Positions 24,046 to 35,206 of a stretch of DNA of 64,000 nt are shown here, piece by piece; positions within the stretch are counted from its first letter, which is position 1; each line of letters starts with the position of its first letter. The stretch is from Phoronis australis. Its lineage: Eukaryota > Phoronida > Phoronidae. The notes beneath the pieces are model-generated. The model ran no database searches. It was not told the origin of the DNA and saw only the letters and a list, made by a program, of their open reading frames with translations. Position numbers and translations under genes: made by a program. The stretch spans positions 109,615 to 173,614 of the forward strand of contig NMRA01000433.1 of assembly GCA_002633005.1 (NCBI GenBank), written 5' to 3'.

Positions 24046-25792
24046 AGGCAGGGCAAATTTGGAACAGCCATCCTCATTATGGAGGGAAAGCCCATTGGTG
24101 ATGCCACATGGCAATTTATGCCTTGATGGCTATTTTCTATACTGAAATGTTCTCCTTGTTATTGACAGATGGTGTTCTGGATGTCTCATCTTTCATTCCC
24201 TTGGATTCGTAATCAGAAACTCTCAGAAATGTACCGCAACCAACTGATGTTCAATTCTTGTGAAACTCCTTTTGCATCTCCTATAGCTGTTCCAAGGGGT
24301 TAAAAAACACTGTGAGAACGCTTCACAGAAAACTGACGTATTTATCATTCCGCTATTTCATAGGCATTGACATCAGTTGTGCACCTAGATACAGGATCTC
24401 GTTAACAATAGCAGACAAAGACCTGACGGAAAAGACTATTGTGAAGCTCTATATGACTCAGGCTTTCATTTACAGTTTATTCACTGGAGAATCTTTCTCC
24501 CGTGCATTTAATTGAAAAACAATCGTGGGGCCACTAAAATGCTGGAATAGATCTCAACTAGCTTCATAGTGCACTCAGTCCATTTCGTGTATGTTCTAAC
24601 TAATACGAATTCTCAAATAAAGAAAGAGTTGGGGGAGTCCATCTGCTTAATGCGTGGCCAGAGTCTTAAGTGATTACTGTGCCATTTTGTGTAATATGGT
24701 AGGAGAACATTTCACACGGAAGTCTACTATTGACTTTGCTCGACTCTCCCCATATACCTGTCTGCACAAAAGCCATACATTCAACGCGAAAATGTCCATA
24801 TTTCCATAAACACTATAAGCATGGTGCGAACGGCTGGCATACTGGCGCACGCAGTCAAAACCATGTTACAAAAAATAAGTGAATGAGAGATAAAGGACTG
24901 TTAGATTCAAAGTTTTTCCTATCCTATTTACCTGGTAACATCACCGGTCATGATTTCAGCGAATGTTTGAGAGACAACGGTCAGAATTGGCTATTTATTA
25001 TAAAAACACGAAGGGTTATGCGTATTGGCTATTTACTAAAAAGATCGGGTCATGTTGTTTTAAAACTTTAGACAAAACGTATAAATCCAACAGGTACATT
25101 CCATCCAACATTAATTCCAAGAACACACAGATAATTTCCCTATAAAAGAAATGATAATACGTGCAGACGGTCGGGTGCACGTTTTACCAGAAGTGTTCAG
25201 GCCACTCGGCTGGGTCTTTTGTACTGATCATTATATACTTAAATCTGAGGGGAGAAATTAAAGACCTGGATCTCGTTCGAAGAATCCAACTTATGCCCAT
25301 TTTTACTTAATCATTAGTCAAAAATTTGTCTCAACAGTCCCAAGCTTTAAAACTTCCACATCCGAAAAGTTAAGTCAAATTCAAGACAAAATTTAAGTCA
25401 AAACTTAAAAGTAAAATTTAAGATAATTTTCTTAGAATGCACTTAAGGCAAGTTTTAAGTTCTATTTTAAAATTTGTGTAGTACAAGATTTGTCTTGGCT
25501 AAGTCAGTTTGCTTGGAATGGAGCCCGAAAGTGTTCCCCGAACCCACGACCTTAAGTGAAGTCAACACACATATGGCGCTAACTACAATGTAGGTGACAC
25601 TACTTCCTTCATTTAATGTTCAAAGATGTAATGCATGATATTTAATACGAGAACCCGTGCAACCAAGTTTGCTGCAGTATAGAACGGACGACCAGGGCAT
25701 AATGTTTTCCCAAGGTGTCAGAGATTGACTGTGGGTCTGTTTAAAAGGTAGCTATGGTTTGAGATTGTGTGTTGATGGAGAGAGAATGATTA
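24046..25792. other. Non-genic stretch
   Basis: No gene is recognised. About 25370-25480 is rich in imperfect AAGTCAAAATTTAAG units. The right edge meets an assembly gap. Confidence 0.45.
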
Positions 25793-26148
25793 NNNNNNNN
25801 NNNNNNNNNNNNNNNNNNNNNNNNNNNNNNNNNNNNNNNNNNNNNNNNNNNNNNNNNNNNNNNNNNNNNNNNNNNNNNNNNNNNNNNNNNNNNNNNNNNN
25901 NNNNNNNNNNNNNNNNNNNNNNNNNNNNNNNNNNNNNNNNNNNNNNNNNNNNNNNNNNNNNNNNNNNNNNNNNNNNNNNNNNNNNNNNNNNNNNNNNNNN
26001 NNNNNNNNNNNNNNNNNNNNNNNNNNNNNNNNNNNNNNNNNNNNNNNNNNNNNNNNNNNNNNNNNNNNNNNNNNNNNNNNNNNNNNNNNNNNNNNNNNNN
26101 NNNNNNNNNNNNNNNNNNNNNNNNNNNNNNNNNNNNNNNNNNNNNNNN
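25793..26148. other. Assembly gap (356 N)
   Basis: A run of N of unknown true length. Sequence on either side does not belong to one recognisable feature. Confidence 0.99.
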
Positions 26149-26639
26149 GCAACACGACGGATAATGTTAAGAGAGACAGAACACGTTGGTTCATTTTGCC
26201 TGACGTCATTGATATCGTATTTGTATTAGACCATGAGCAAGGGAAAGGGACATAACTGTCATCTCGAAGAATAACCATGCATAAAGCCTGTACACCTGCA
26301 GGTGAGAAACCACCACCAGGCCTTATAAAGTCTCTGATGGATTCCTGCTGTTCATCAGATCACCACTATGACGTTAAGAAAAGCAGGATAGCACCTATTT
26401 ATTTCTTTTCTCATAAACTGTCACGTATGCGGGGATATTGACGTATTCACAAAGCCTATCCGTTCGTTTCAGTTTCGTATTTGTCGCCATCTCTTCCCCT
26501 GTTCATTGCTAGCATACAGTAGAACTCTAGCCCAGGAATGCCAACTCCGATGTCGAGGCCTCTGAGGTTGTAGGCAAAACGTAGCCCCTCGGTTAGCCGG
26601 TTAGGGTCCACAATACTTCTCATCGAATTTCGTACCGTG

Positions 26640-27260
26640 TATTTTAAACGGGCGGTAGGCCACATTCGCTCACCGATTGAGAATTTTCACTTCGTCAAAA
26701 ATACATTCTACAATAATTATTAAAACTGTGATTCAAAAAAGCGCTTACATTCTTCATTGTTCCTTTCAACTTCTACGCATATCTTCGATGAATTAAAGCT
26801 ACGACAATTAAGGCAACTTTGGCGAAGAATTCTATCTCCACTTTTTGGTCATAGCTAACGTTTTTAGCACACGTGCGATGATCACAAAGTATTTCAACTG
26901 AGTCACGTGAGTTAGGCAAAGGATAGCGCGAGACTGAGCAAATCGCGTGACGCTGGCGTGTGACACTTGAAAATAGCATGGGAAGGTATCAGGTGAAATT
27001 TGTAAGATTTGGGTTTCTTGGACTTTTTATTCGTCAACATGCGGGATTTCACTTAACTTCCTCAAAATGGCACCCGGTAAGAGAAACTCGAGCAAACCAC
27101 GACAGATTTTCATAGGTTTGTTCAAATCATCTTGACTGAATCGTCTCCAGATTTATGGTATTGTGATAAGTATAACTCCATGTGCATATATTCATGTTTT
27201 ATTTGATTTTAGTTCCTGTATTTTTAAATATTTTTGTGGAGATGTAGGGACATCTCGGTT
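26640..27260. repeat. Dispersed repeat, related to 50436-51070
   Basis: The stretch starts GTGTATTTTAAACGGGCGG and includes CATATCTTCGATGAA, GCGAAGAATTC and CATGTGCA. It aligns along its length with 50436-51070 in the same orientation, with many substitutions and small indels. The second copy lies in a segment present in only one of the two haplotype-like copies there, so this may be a mobile element. No protein is recognised. Confidence 0.7.
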
Positions 27261-27473
27261 CTTATGATTTTAGCTTAACTCGGTTGCTGTCTGAGTCCAT
27301 GCGGTGAGTTGAAATTTTTCAACAGGAAACTGCTAATTAGCGCGCAGGCATTTTTCGAAAACTACATTTTAAATGTCAATCGTTTTCATAAAATTGGCAA
27401 ATGTACAACTAATGTATGTGTGAGAAGATACAAAATAAGCTATTCCAGGCACTTACCTCGTAATGTACTGTGG

Positions 27474-27695
27474 TGGAGGTTTAAAGCAGAATGCCACCCG
27501 CTTTAATTAGTCTTTTTTCCGTTTTAATCGGTCTATATCCACATCGCCTCGCATACGGTCGACCTTACCTTGCCAAGAGGTGTCACGTTAACCTGTGTGG
27601 AAGGTGAGAAACGACGCTAGCGACGTCAGTGGTTCACATGCAGAGTGAATGCAACTATGTTGCGGTGCATCGTTCCCGCTAGTCAACAGGTAAAC
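27474..27695 (+). mobile_element. Truncated inverted copy of the Kolobok-like element end
   Basis: From TTTAAAGCAGAATGCCACCC onward this matches the reverse complement of 23850-24041, including the THAP start (an ATG followed by LRCIVPA). The opposite terminus is not found before 28100, so the copy is truncated. Confidence 0.7.
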
Positions 27696-28141
27696 AGTGC
27701 ACAAATGAATTATTATAAAAATAACTGAAAATTACAGTAATAATACACACACACACAACCGGAGCTGAAAAGATATCAGGGGTCAAATTATTCCCGGCAT
27801 CCACCCACGGCCACAGGTCGGTGCTTATACAGAATGACCAGTTTAATTGTCAGGTTTGTTAACTAATTTTGCTGAGAAATCGCTGACGGAATGGGACCGT
27901 ACCTCAAGAGTCTCGCCTGATGAACAGTGGTCACAAAGTGAAAACGAAGCAATGAAATTAGGCTTGATTTGATAACTACAACTCTCGATCAAAATTCAGT
28001 CGAGCAGGCAGCTGGAAATACTCATTGCCAACTCACAAGGCTAGTCTCGGGGTTCCAAGCTCTATAGAGTACATAGGTCACGTGCGGTAGTTGGCATTCC
28101 ATGGCTAGTGTTCTATGCTTGCTGGTTCCCTGCAAGCCGCC

Positions 28142-29367
28142 TCGCTGGTTCCCTACGTGCCGCTAGGTGGGGCGGTAGCCAAGCCAGCACGCAGGTATCA
28201 CTTAATTTCCCTCTGTAATTTAGTTTACACCGGCGTTTCTGATTGGCTAGTCGAGTTCTCAACAGGCAACGCTTTACGCAAACAAACTGGCATGACTGAT
28301 AGACTGGAGTGAAAATGTGGTATATTGTACAGACAAATCGATGCTTAAAATTCATATGTTCAGGAAATGTGCCTAGAAATTGCGATGCGCCGGCGGAATG
28401 CATCTTTCTACTGTCGATGACTTCTGTTTACGATAGTGTCCTGTATTCATACAGTATGAATACCACATCGGTTAAATCAGCTAGATGTGTGTTTATTGCA
28501 CATGTATGTGCTTTAAGCACGCGGCTATTAAACATCACTGCAGAAACGAAATAGTTGCTGCGACGCCACTTGCACTGTGACAAGGCTAAAAATCGTTCAC
28601 AGTCCGCCATAGCTAACCAATGACTGCCGAGGTTACATCGACCAATGCTAAAGCGCTTGCCACTGCGTGATACTTGCTTGCTAAGCACGCAGGAAACCAG
28701 CGAGGCCAGCCCCTAGCCAGCAGGCAGTAGCACGTGCTTTATCATTGGTAACCTCGACAGTCACTGCGGTTAGCTTTACACAATGAAAAATGGCGGACTA
28801 TGAACGATTTTTAGCCCTGACATGCAAGTGGCGTAGCAGCAACTATTTCGTTTCTCAAGTAATGTTTAATAAATTGTATCCGCCTGCTTGAAGCACATAC
28901 CATGTACAATAAACACATATATGGACAATTTCACTGGTGTGATATTCATACTCGTGGGCGGCGCAGCACTGAAAAATGTGGGGGCTAAAGCCCCCTGAGC
29001 CCTCCCTGTAGTGCATCACCTATAGACCACGTGCGGCGTAGCACTGAAAATAGTGGGGGCCAATGATCTTGTATGAATACAGGACAGCATCGTAAACAAA
29101 ATTCAGCGACAGTAGAAAGGTGCACTGCAAATAGGCATACCCAAAATTTTCTCGGATTCACATTTCTTGAACATGAATTTTGAGCACCGATTTGTCTGTA
29201 CAACAGACCACATTTACTCTTCCTCCATCAGTCATGCCAGTTTGTTCGCGTAAAGCTCTGCCTGTTGAGGACCAGCCAATCAGAAACGCCGGTTTAAAAA
29301 AATCCAAGCAGAAAATTGAGTGATACCTGCGGCTGGCTACCACCTAGCGGCACGCAGGGAACCAGCG
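28142..29367. repeat. 1.2-kb imperfect palindrome (foldback element)
   Basis: The left arm (28142 to about 28677) is mirrored by the right arm (about 28719 to 29367). TCGCTGGTTCCCTACGTGCC matches the reverse complement of the sequence at 29348-29367. GACAAATCGATGCTTAAAAT pairs with ATTTTGAGCACCGATTTGTC, TTTACGATAGTGTCCTGTAT with ATACAGGACAGCATCGTAAA, and CGAAATAGTTGCTGCG with the complement near 28840. About 40 bases separate the arms. The right arm carries an extra insertion at about 28956-29061 of the GC-rich hairpin repeat. No coding capacity is seen. Confidence 0.85.
28956..29061 (+). repeat. GC-rich hairpin repeat inside the palindrome
   Basis: GGGCGGCGCAGCACTGAAAA, then a G-rich and a C-rich block and a decayed closing stem, followed by a partial second unit (GCGGCGTAGCACTGAAAA). 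It is the same family as 19534-19666 and 58875-58974, and interrupts the right arm of the foldback. Confidence 0.75.
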
Positions 29368-29628
29368 AAGAGTTCTATGCTGCAAGCAACAAAGTTCTCA
29401 GAAAGTCAAGAATTTTGTGATACTTCAGCCTTGAAAATTTCAACGCCACTAGGCAGGATTAACGGCTACGTTAGTATCGTCTCAACATTTCCTGTACTAC
29501 CATGTCCTTTCAAAACTCAAAAGTTTAAAACCGGAAATAGATGTCAATCAGAGAGGAAGTGCGACCTTTCACCGCCCGCTGTGTTGAGTTCAGTAGAAGC
29601 AAGAATCTCGCGAGTAAAGCTGGCTTGC

Positions 29629-29772
29629 GTTCAGTAACGCTAGGACCTACATGTACGCTATGACTTAGCGAAAATCTAGCCGAAGTCACGTGCTCTCATT
29701 TTAAATACACGGCAATAGCTCACGTAATCTCGCGAAGTCTTGCTTTTAACGAGGTCCTAGCATTCCTGAACA
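29629..29772. repeat. 144-bp palindromic MITE, copy 1
   Basis: The ends are inverted: GTTCAGTAACGCTAGGACCT at the left and GAGGTCCTAGCATTCCTGAAC at the right. The interior carries CACGTGCTCTCATTTTAAAT and CTCGCGAAGTCTTG. Further copies are at 42853, 49983 and 59503. It lies about 290 bp before the first visible exon of lipase 1. Confidence 0.85.
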
Positions 29773-30062
29773 GGACTCGACGCCGGTATGACAACGTGCT
29801 TCGCTTGTAATACATAGCGATATCTGGCGATGTCTTACGTGATCATTTGTTTTCTCGAGGTTCTCGCTTTTATGAAACACAACGGTCGTTTTACGTTTAA
29901 TATCGGGTGCACTTGATTGTAAGCCGGTAGCCGTCATCGAGAACCAATTATATGTGTAAGCCGGTTTACCCGGCGAACCGGGGAAGTCAATCAAGTGCAA
30001 CCATTATGTTTCATCTCTGGAACTGCAAAACGGCGTTTTTACATAATCACGTAACTTTGCAG

Positions 30063-30219
30063 AGCAAAAAACAGACAAATATTGAAGTACGGATTGGCCG
30101 ACACCGTCCGTGACTCCGCCTATGATGGTCAAAAGCCCTCAAAATTTTTGGTCCATGGTTGGAAAGGCAGTATATATAGCTTTTGGGTAAAGCCGATGAT
30201 GAGAGCGATACTGGCAAAG
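30063..30219 (+). CDS. Lipase 1, oxyanion-hole (HGW) exon
   Basis: This is the first visible exon of a pancreatic-lipase-like gene of the alpha/beta-hydrolase fold. After the acceptor TTTGCAG it reads QILKYGLADTVRDSAYDG and then KFLVHGWKGSIYSFW, ending LAKG|GTAAGG-style at 30219. The buried strand and HGW match the FIVHGF strand and oxyanion-hole region of vertebrate pancreatic lipase. It starts with one base of a split codon, exactly like the corresponding exon of lipase 2. So at least one upstream exon (signal peptide, N-terminal strand) must exist but is not visible between the gap at 25793-26148 and this point. The rest of the gene is at 31254, 32109, 32877 and 34887. Confidence 0.85.
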
Positions 30220-31253
30220 GTAAGGCCGACATTCAACCACGACGACCATATTACTGAGACTAGGCGTAATTTAATTAGCGTAGATCAGTCTTCAACAGCT
30301 ATAAATGATGAATTTTTATAGTGTTATGCTCTACTATTCGAAGGCAGATCTTTTTTTGGTCACTTATAATATTGTTACTATGCCATGTACGAGAAAATTA
30401 ATCTGACTTCCCAATGCGTTCACATTGCTTGCTCCATCTGCCAAAACGCTCAGACACCTATTTGTTAAAATGTGTGGTTATCGAAGATATTGCCAACTGA
30501 TCGCAGGGGTCGTATACAGACCTCATTGCACAACGAAAGTCCATGTAGGAAGTAAAAATCGTCTCCTGTGTCAGCCTCAATGAATTGAAAGAAACCCCTC
30601 TAAAACCTGAATAAAAACGCAGTTAGTCGGATGCACATTGAATTCAGACGTGCGCAGGAGCTTCTTATACGAAACACCTGAAACCAAAAATGCCACATTT
30701 TGTCTAGATTGGCTCCACGCAAACATTGAAGCAGTAGAAAGAAAGCACTGTCCTAGTTAATCATTGTTGTTGACAGCGCATTGCCATAAGATGAGTGTAC
30801 CGTAACTTCTGCTTTCAAAATCCTTCTGATTCTGTTGTTGCTGGCAATGACTTTTCCAGTTCTCGTTCTTAGCATTGTTTTGTAGTTGGTACTGTTTCTG
30901 TTGTTTTGTTATCTTCTCCTGCTGTTGGTGTCGTTCTTGGCTTGTGCTGTAGTTACTGCTGCTGCCCTTGCCAACGCTCCCGCTCGTTACTACTGCTGCT
31001 TTTGCTGTTGCTGCTGCTATGGTTGTTGCTGCAACTATTACGAAAATGTCCGAGGTGACCCGAATGTCTGTAGACTATATGGGTTCGTCAACTGTCGTGT
31101 GTTTACGTTTTGAAAACACTCGCAATCATGTCGTTCGCAACACCTCGGGGAAATACCCGATATGTTCCGGATGGCATTCACACAAGTACTTCACACAACG
31201 ACTTTGACGACGTCATATGAATAAAGCGTGCCCTTACGTGTAACTGTTTGTAG
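30220..31253 (+). other. Lipase 1 intron with TGC-rich microsatellite
   Basis: The intron between GTAAGG and TTTGTAG includes a degenerate TGCTGT/TACTGCTGC tract at about 30890-31035. The open frame over that tract (Cys- and Leu-rich) is a by-product of the simple repeat. Confidence 0.75.
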
Positions 31254-31362
31254 GAAGATGTCAACGTTATCATCGTTGATTGGGGTAAATTAGCTAAAAC
31301 TCCATATGGCACCGCTGCAAAGAACACGCGCAAAGTAGGCCTGACCATAGCTAGGTTTGTGG
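31254..31362 (+). CDS. Lipase 1, DWG exon
   Basis: The 109-base exon encodes EDVNVIIVDWGKLAK, then TPYGTAAKNTRKVG and LTIARFVG. It corresponds to the CVDWKxGS...Y..A..N.R.VG..VA.F segment that precedes the nucleophile elbow in pancreatic lipases. The flanking TTTGTAG acceptor and GTGAGT donor are clear. Length and phase are identical in lipase 2 (57878-57986). Confidence 0.92.
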
Positions 31363-32108
31363 GTGAGTCGTGCTTAACTTAAATTCATCTCGGAAAATTC
31401 CAAATACAGGTAGTGTTTGATCGCATTAAACTTTACTGAAGACTAGACTTGAAAATTAAGAATTCGCGTGTAACGCTTCGAGAAATGCTTTAGGTTTTAA
31501 ATGGCATGGTTGACTATTTCTTCAATCTAATCTTAAGTAAAGTTTGGTGGTTTCAGGTGTGCCAGAACCTCCAAATTCACAAGGTGGTGCTAAATGAACC
31601 GAGACGCATCATGTAGTCATATGTGACAGTGGACACGCTAACACTTTTTTGTACAATCGCATGTAGGAGAATAGTTTTGCTTGTTGCTAATTTTGTTGCA
31701 ATAAAATCAAATGAGATTGTCGTGTCCACATAGTAAGGTTGAAATGAATGCTTCATGTTTCCATTGTACTAATTCGTTTTCAAAATAAAAGAGAAATGAA
31801 ATTAAATCTCTCAATCTCAGTGGCCTACGGTACATATTGAAAATGCTGAAGCCCTCTAGAACATTCTGCTCCCTCTTAAAGGAATATGGTGGAAAGATAA
31901 AAACATCAACACAGGTGAAACTTTCCGCTGTGGTCTCTCAAGACTTAATATCAGCGTACCAATCAGTAGCAGAGCAAGCCCGTTACTAAAACCAGCGCTT
32001 CTGCTCTCAGAGTTCAATTCGTGTAATCCACTTTGAATTACGGGATACAACCTCGGTTTTGGTAACCCAAATTGTTTTGTGTCCTGCAACGTGTTCCTTG
32101 TGTTTCAG

Positions 32109-32231
32109 AGTTCCTGGAGACGACGACTGGTACCACGCGCAAGAACATGCACTTCATTGGACATAGCTTGGGAGGACAGACCGTCGGATTTGCCGGCCAA
32201 AACCTGAGTCCTCGACCTGCTAGAGTTTCAG
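32109..32231 (+). CDS. Lipase 1, catalytic serine exon
   Basis: The 123-base exon encodes EFLETTTGTTRKNMHFIG, then HSLGGQTVGFAGQNLSPRP and ARVSG. The GHSLGG motif is the nucleophile elbow of the lipase family, and its Ser is the catalytic nucleophile. Acceptor TGTTTCAG, donor G|GTAGTG. The exon ends in phase 1, and the codon is completed in the next exon to give SGLD. Confidence 0.95.
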
Positions 32232-32876
32232 GTAGTGTCACAGTGTGGCCTGTCAAGTGTTGATTCTGTGGACTGTAGAGTTAAATGTACAAAGCAGTCC
32301 CAGGCGCGGCCCAAATCAAAATACGTCTAATTCGTGTATGCAATTGTTTTGTACGAAATTTGAAATATTTATTTCACGTCTGATAAAAATTGCCTTTAGT
32401 CTTAATAACGAAATAAAAACTGTTCAAGAAATTACACATGACCCTATGTCAGCAAGATATGAAATATTTTACCCGTTACATGTGCGTATTAATATTTGGA
32501 ACACTAACCTGCCAAGAGGCCGCGGTAACTTGAGTTTCCCCGCCACCAAAATCTCCTCCAGACATTTCACAACACCTCACCCTACTGTAACCAAAACATT
32601 GCTCAACGTAAATTTTCGGAGCCCTAAGATCAAAGCTTACTTGTGCTTATCGATACTTCATTTTACCTACATATCGACACATCTCAGGGGACTGAGGCTA
32701 GGCTGCGTAGAAAACGTCATTACAGTTTTCGGAGAGCACGACTTTTGAAACCATGTCTACAAATGTCAGCTAGAGTAAATTTACGTTTTTCAACTAATTC
32801 TCTCAGCAATGAAGGCCTAATAAATAATACTGGGTTTTAAGAGGCACGACACGATAATCAAACACCACACCTACAG

Positions 32877-33127
32877 GCTTGGACACGGCAGAGGGTGGAT
32901 TTAACAGACTTAACCCAAAGGACTATTTGGACCCTACAGACGCGGACTTCGTCGATGAGATCTATGCTAAAGTCTCCAACAACCGATACATCAAGGGACA
33001 CGCCAATTTCTACCCCAACGGAGGCGGAGACGCCCATAAGTTGCCTCCGCAGTACTACATTGAGTCAATCAAGGCAGGAAGATGCGCTTATCCAGCCTAC
33101 GCATGCGCAACTTACGAAAAATTTACG
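32877..33127 (+). CDS. Lipase 1, catalytic Asp/His exon
   Basis: The exon opens GLDTAEGGFNRL, where Asp matches the catalytic aspartate of LDPAxP in pancreatic lipase. It continues LDPTDADFVDEIY, KGHANFYPNGGGDAH and PPQYYIESIKAGRCAY. The His after PNGGGDA stands six residues before YY, as the catalytic His does in HxRSxKYY of pancreatic lipase. Only a few residues separate PNGG from this His, where pancreatic lipase has a lid loop of over 20 residues. Acceptor CCTACAG, donor GTAAGC. Confidence 0.93.
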
Positions 33128-33318
33128 GTAAGCAGCATTTCCGAATTTCTCTTATGAACCCGCGTTCCGTCCAAGACGAAAATTTTGGTCTAAACCAGTA
33201 ATCGCTGTAACGTTGGTCTCAATTTTTCCGTTCGCATATGAGAAGAAATGATTTTTGAGTTTTCAAAGAACTGACAGTTCCCCTTTTTGAGACCTTGTTC
33301 AGCGCATAAAGTGACAGA

Positions 33319-33570
33319 TGGGTGCACCCAGGGGGCCCCGTGAGGCTCTAACGAGCCCCCCAATTTGGCAAATTAGGGAAAGGGTCTGCCTCAGTGAAAC
33401 AAAAGTCCGAGTAAACCAGACAAAAGTCCACAAAGTCGACAGGAATTCAGGGCGGATGCACGATTGGCAGGCCTGAACCTATTTTTAGTCCTCGTTGATT
33501 ATCTTCAGTAAAAGGTTCGCATATCGAAGAATTTGAGCCCCCCTATATCTTAGACTGGATGCGCGCATGT
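33319..33570 (+). repeat. Dispersed GAGCCCCC repeat in lipase 1 intron
   Basis: This non-coding repeat starts GGTGCACCCAGGGGG and includes ACGAGCCCCCCAATTTGGC, AAAAGTCCGAGTAAAC, GGATGCACGATTG and TCAGTAAAAGGTTCGCATAT. It ends near GCGCGCATGTG. Related copies, same strand, are at 42148, 49271 and 61098. Confidence 0.8.
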
Positions 33571-34886
33571 GACACGAAGCATCCCAAGCCTGATCTCAAA
33601 CATAATGAACTGTCGGTTGCTTTGAAGCTCAGAAATCCTATCCAAATACAGCTTTAGGACCAATTTCATGAGGTAAGTGTTCTAGTTAGAGTTTTGGGCC
33701 ACAAAATGCAAGTTTGTAGCCACTTTAATTTCCGGGACGTGGATCTGCTAGTATGTGTATTTAAGTAGTGTGCATAAAAGCTGATATTTCGGCGAGTCTC
33801 CATGAATGACGTGCTAATGAGTTGAAGGCACTGCTTGCAAAACCCGTCGACTGCTGTTCATAACCTCCTTGTGCGTAACTCGTCGGTTATATAGCATACA
33901 AGCAAGCAGCAACGTGTTCTCGTTTTAATTCTCGACGCCTGAAAACTTTGGCGTTAGAATGTACTTGTTGTACCTTCTCTGGATAATGGAAGGCATTAAA
34001 TTGTTCTAGTCAGCGATATGGAAACAACAAAGTATTATTTTCATGTACCATCAGCAAAAGTTATATGAATTTCCGTGTTCGCCCCCCATACGAAATAACG
34101 CCGGAAAGCACCCGACGTCATTCGACAGATCTAGGAACCTAGGCTAGATGTAATGCGATTGGTCACTTGCTTTCACTAAATAAACGAGGTTCGTCCACCA
34201 TCTTGATTACATAATTTGGTGGAGTAAAGAAAAAGGAAAAATTATGATTCCCAAGCTTTGTCCCAAGCTTGGTTATGGGAGTTACCTTCTGCACAATAAT
34301 TGGTCGCTTCCTTGACGTCTTTAAAACAAAGGCAGATTACAATTATTTTCACAGACGTTGTTGTTGCCGTTCATGAAGTAGAAGGCATTTTTTGGTTATT
34401 GTTTGAAATAAAGGTTGTTCGCGTACATATGTCAATTCATTTTGTTAATGTTATCATAGAAATTAATCTGTTTTCGAAACAAAATACATCATATTCGCAA
34501 TAATTTAGACCTAAACTGCTGCAATATACCGTTAGTTTTCATTTATATATTATACTGCAGAAAATTCCAATGTTATACTGCTCGTCATATTCCTGCAATT
34601 TCCATAAAGGTGTTAGAATTCTGACACATTTGATTTGGCATAACCAAGCCTCAAATGGCTAAACCGATCAGCGCCATCTTGAGACTTGGGGGACGAGGCT
34701 GAATGGTACCAAAGACGTTCGGTCTCTGATGGTACTTGCGTGTTCCCTTCCCGCTAGCGGACACGCACGGAACCAGCAACGAGCGTGTGTGCGCGTCTAG
34801 TGCTTTTAATCAGGTCATATTGTTCCTGTACAAAGATATTTTAGCTACAGTAGTATCTTTGTCATGTGTGTCACTTTTTACGTCAG

Positions 34887-35000
34887 GGTGGATGTCGAAG
34901 CACAGACGGCAATCACATGGGATACTACGCTACCAAACCCGAGGGGAGGTCTACTGCTTTATACTTCCTCAACGCCACCACAGCTAACCCGTGCAACTGA
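34887..35000 (+). CDS. Lipase 1, last exon
   Basis: The exon reads GGCRSTDGNHMGYYATKPEG, then ALYFLNATTANPCN and TGA. The C-x(5)-GNHMGY sequence matches the last strand of the lipase catalytic domain (CPQMGHYA in pancreatic lipase). No PLAT domain follows, so the mature protein is only the catalytic domain. The total visible coding length is about 251 codons, without the missing 5' exons. Confidence 0.92.
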   Translation, partial: GGCRSTDGNHMGYYATKPEGRSTALYFLNATTANPCN

Positions 35001-35200
35001 AGATGACAACTGACAGTATTAGTGTTGACGCTCATTGTTCCTTGACATAAATGACGTCACTTTCAATCACTTATTAATAAGTTTTGATATACGAAATTAG
35101 AGAACATAAAATTATTCGTGTACTTCTTCTGAAATGTTTGTTCTTCCACTTGAAATCTGTTTCAGGAGTACTGCGGTTGTATTAATTACAGAGTGGTGTC

Positions 35201-35206
35201 AATAAA
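35201..35206 (+). terminator. Poly(A) signal of lipase 1
   Basis: AATAAA stands about 200 bases after the stop codon, followed by TTGTTGTGAC. It is the first canonical hexamer downstream. Confidence 0.6.

Noticed and set aside
26456-26665. Minus-strand frame with RLTEGLRFAYNLRGLDIG
   Set aside because: The composition looks coding-like, but there is no recognised family and no good splice sites, and its 5' edge overlaps a dispersed repeat.
30886-31113. Cysteine-rich small protein with a leader-like start
   Set aside because: The frame results from a TGC/TTG simple repeat inside the lipase 1 intron.
32245-32748. 167-codon plus-strand frame in lipase 1 intron 3
   Set aside because: No motif; it overlaps intronic sequence between two well-supported exons.
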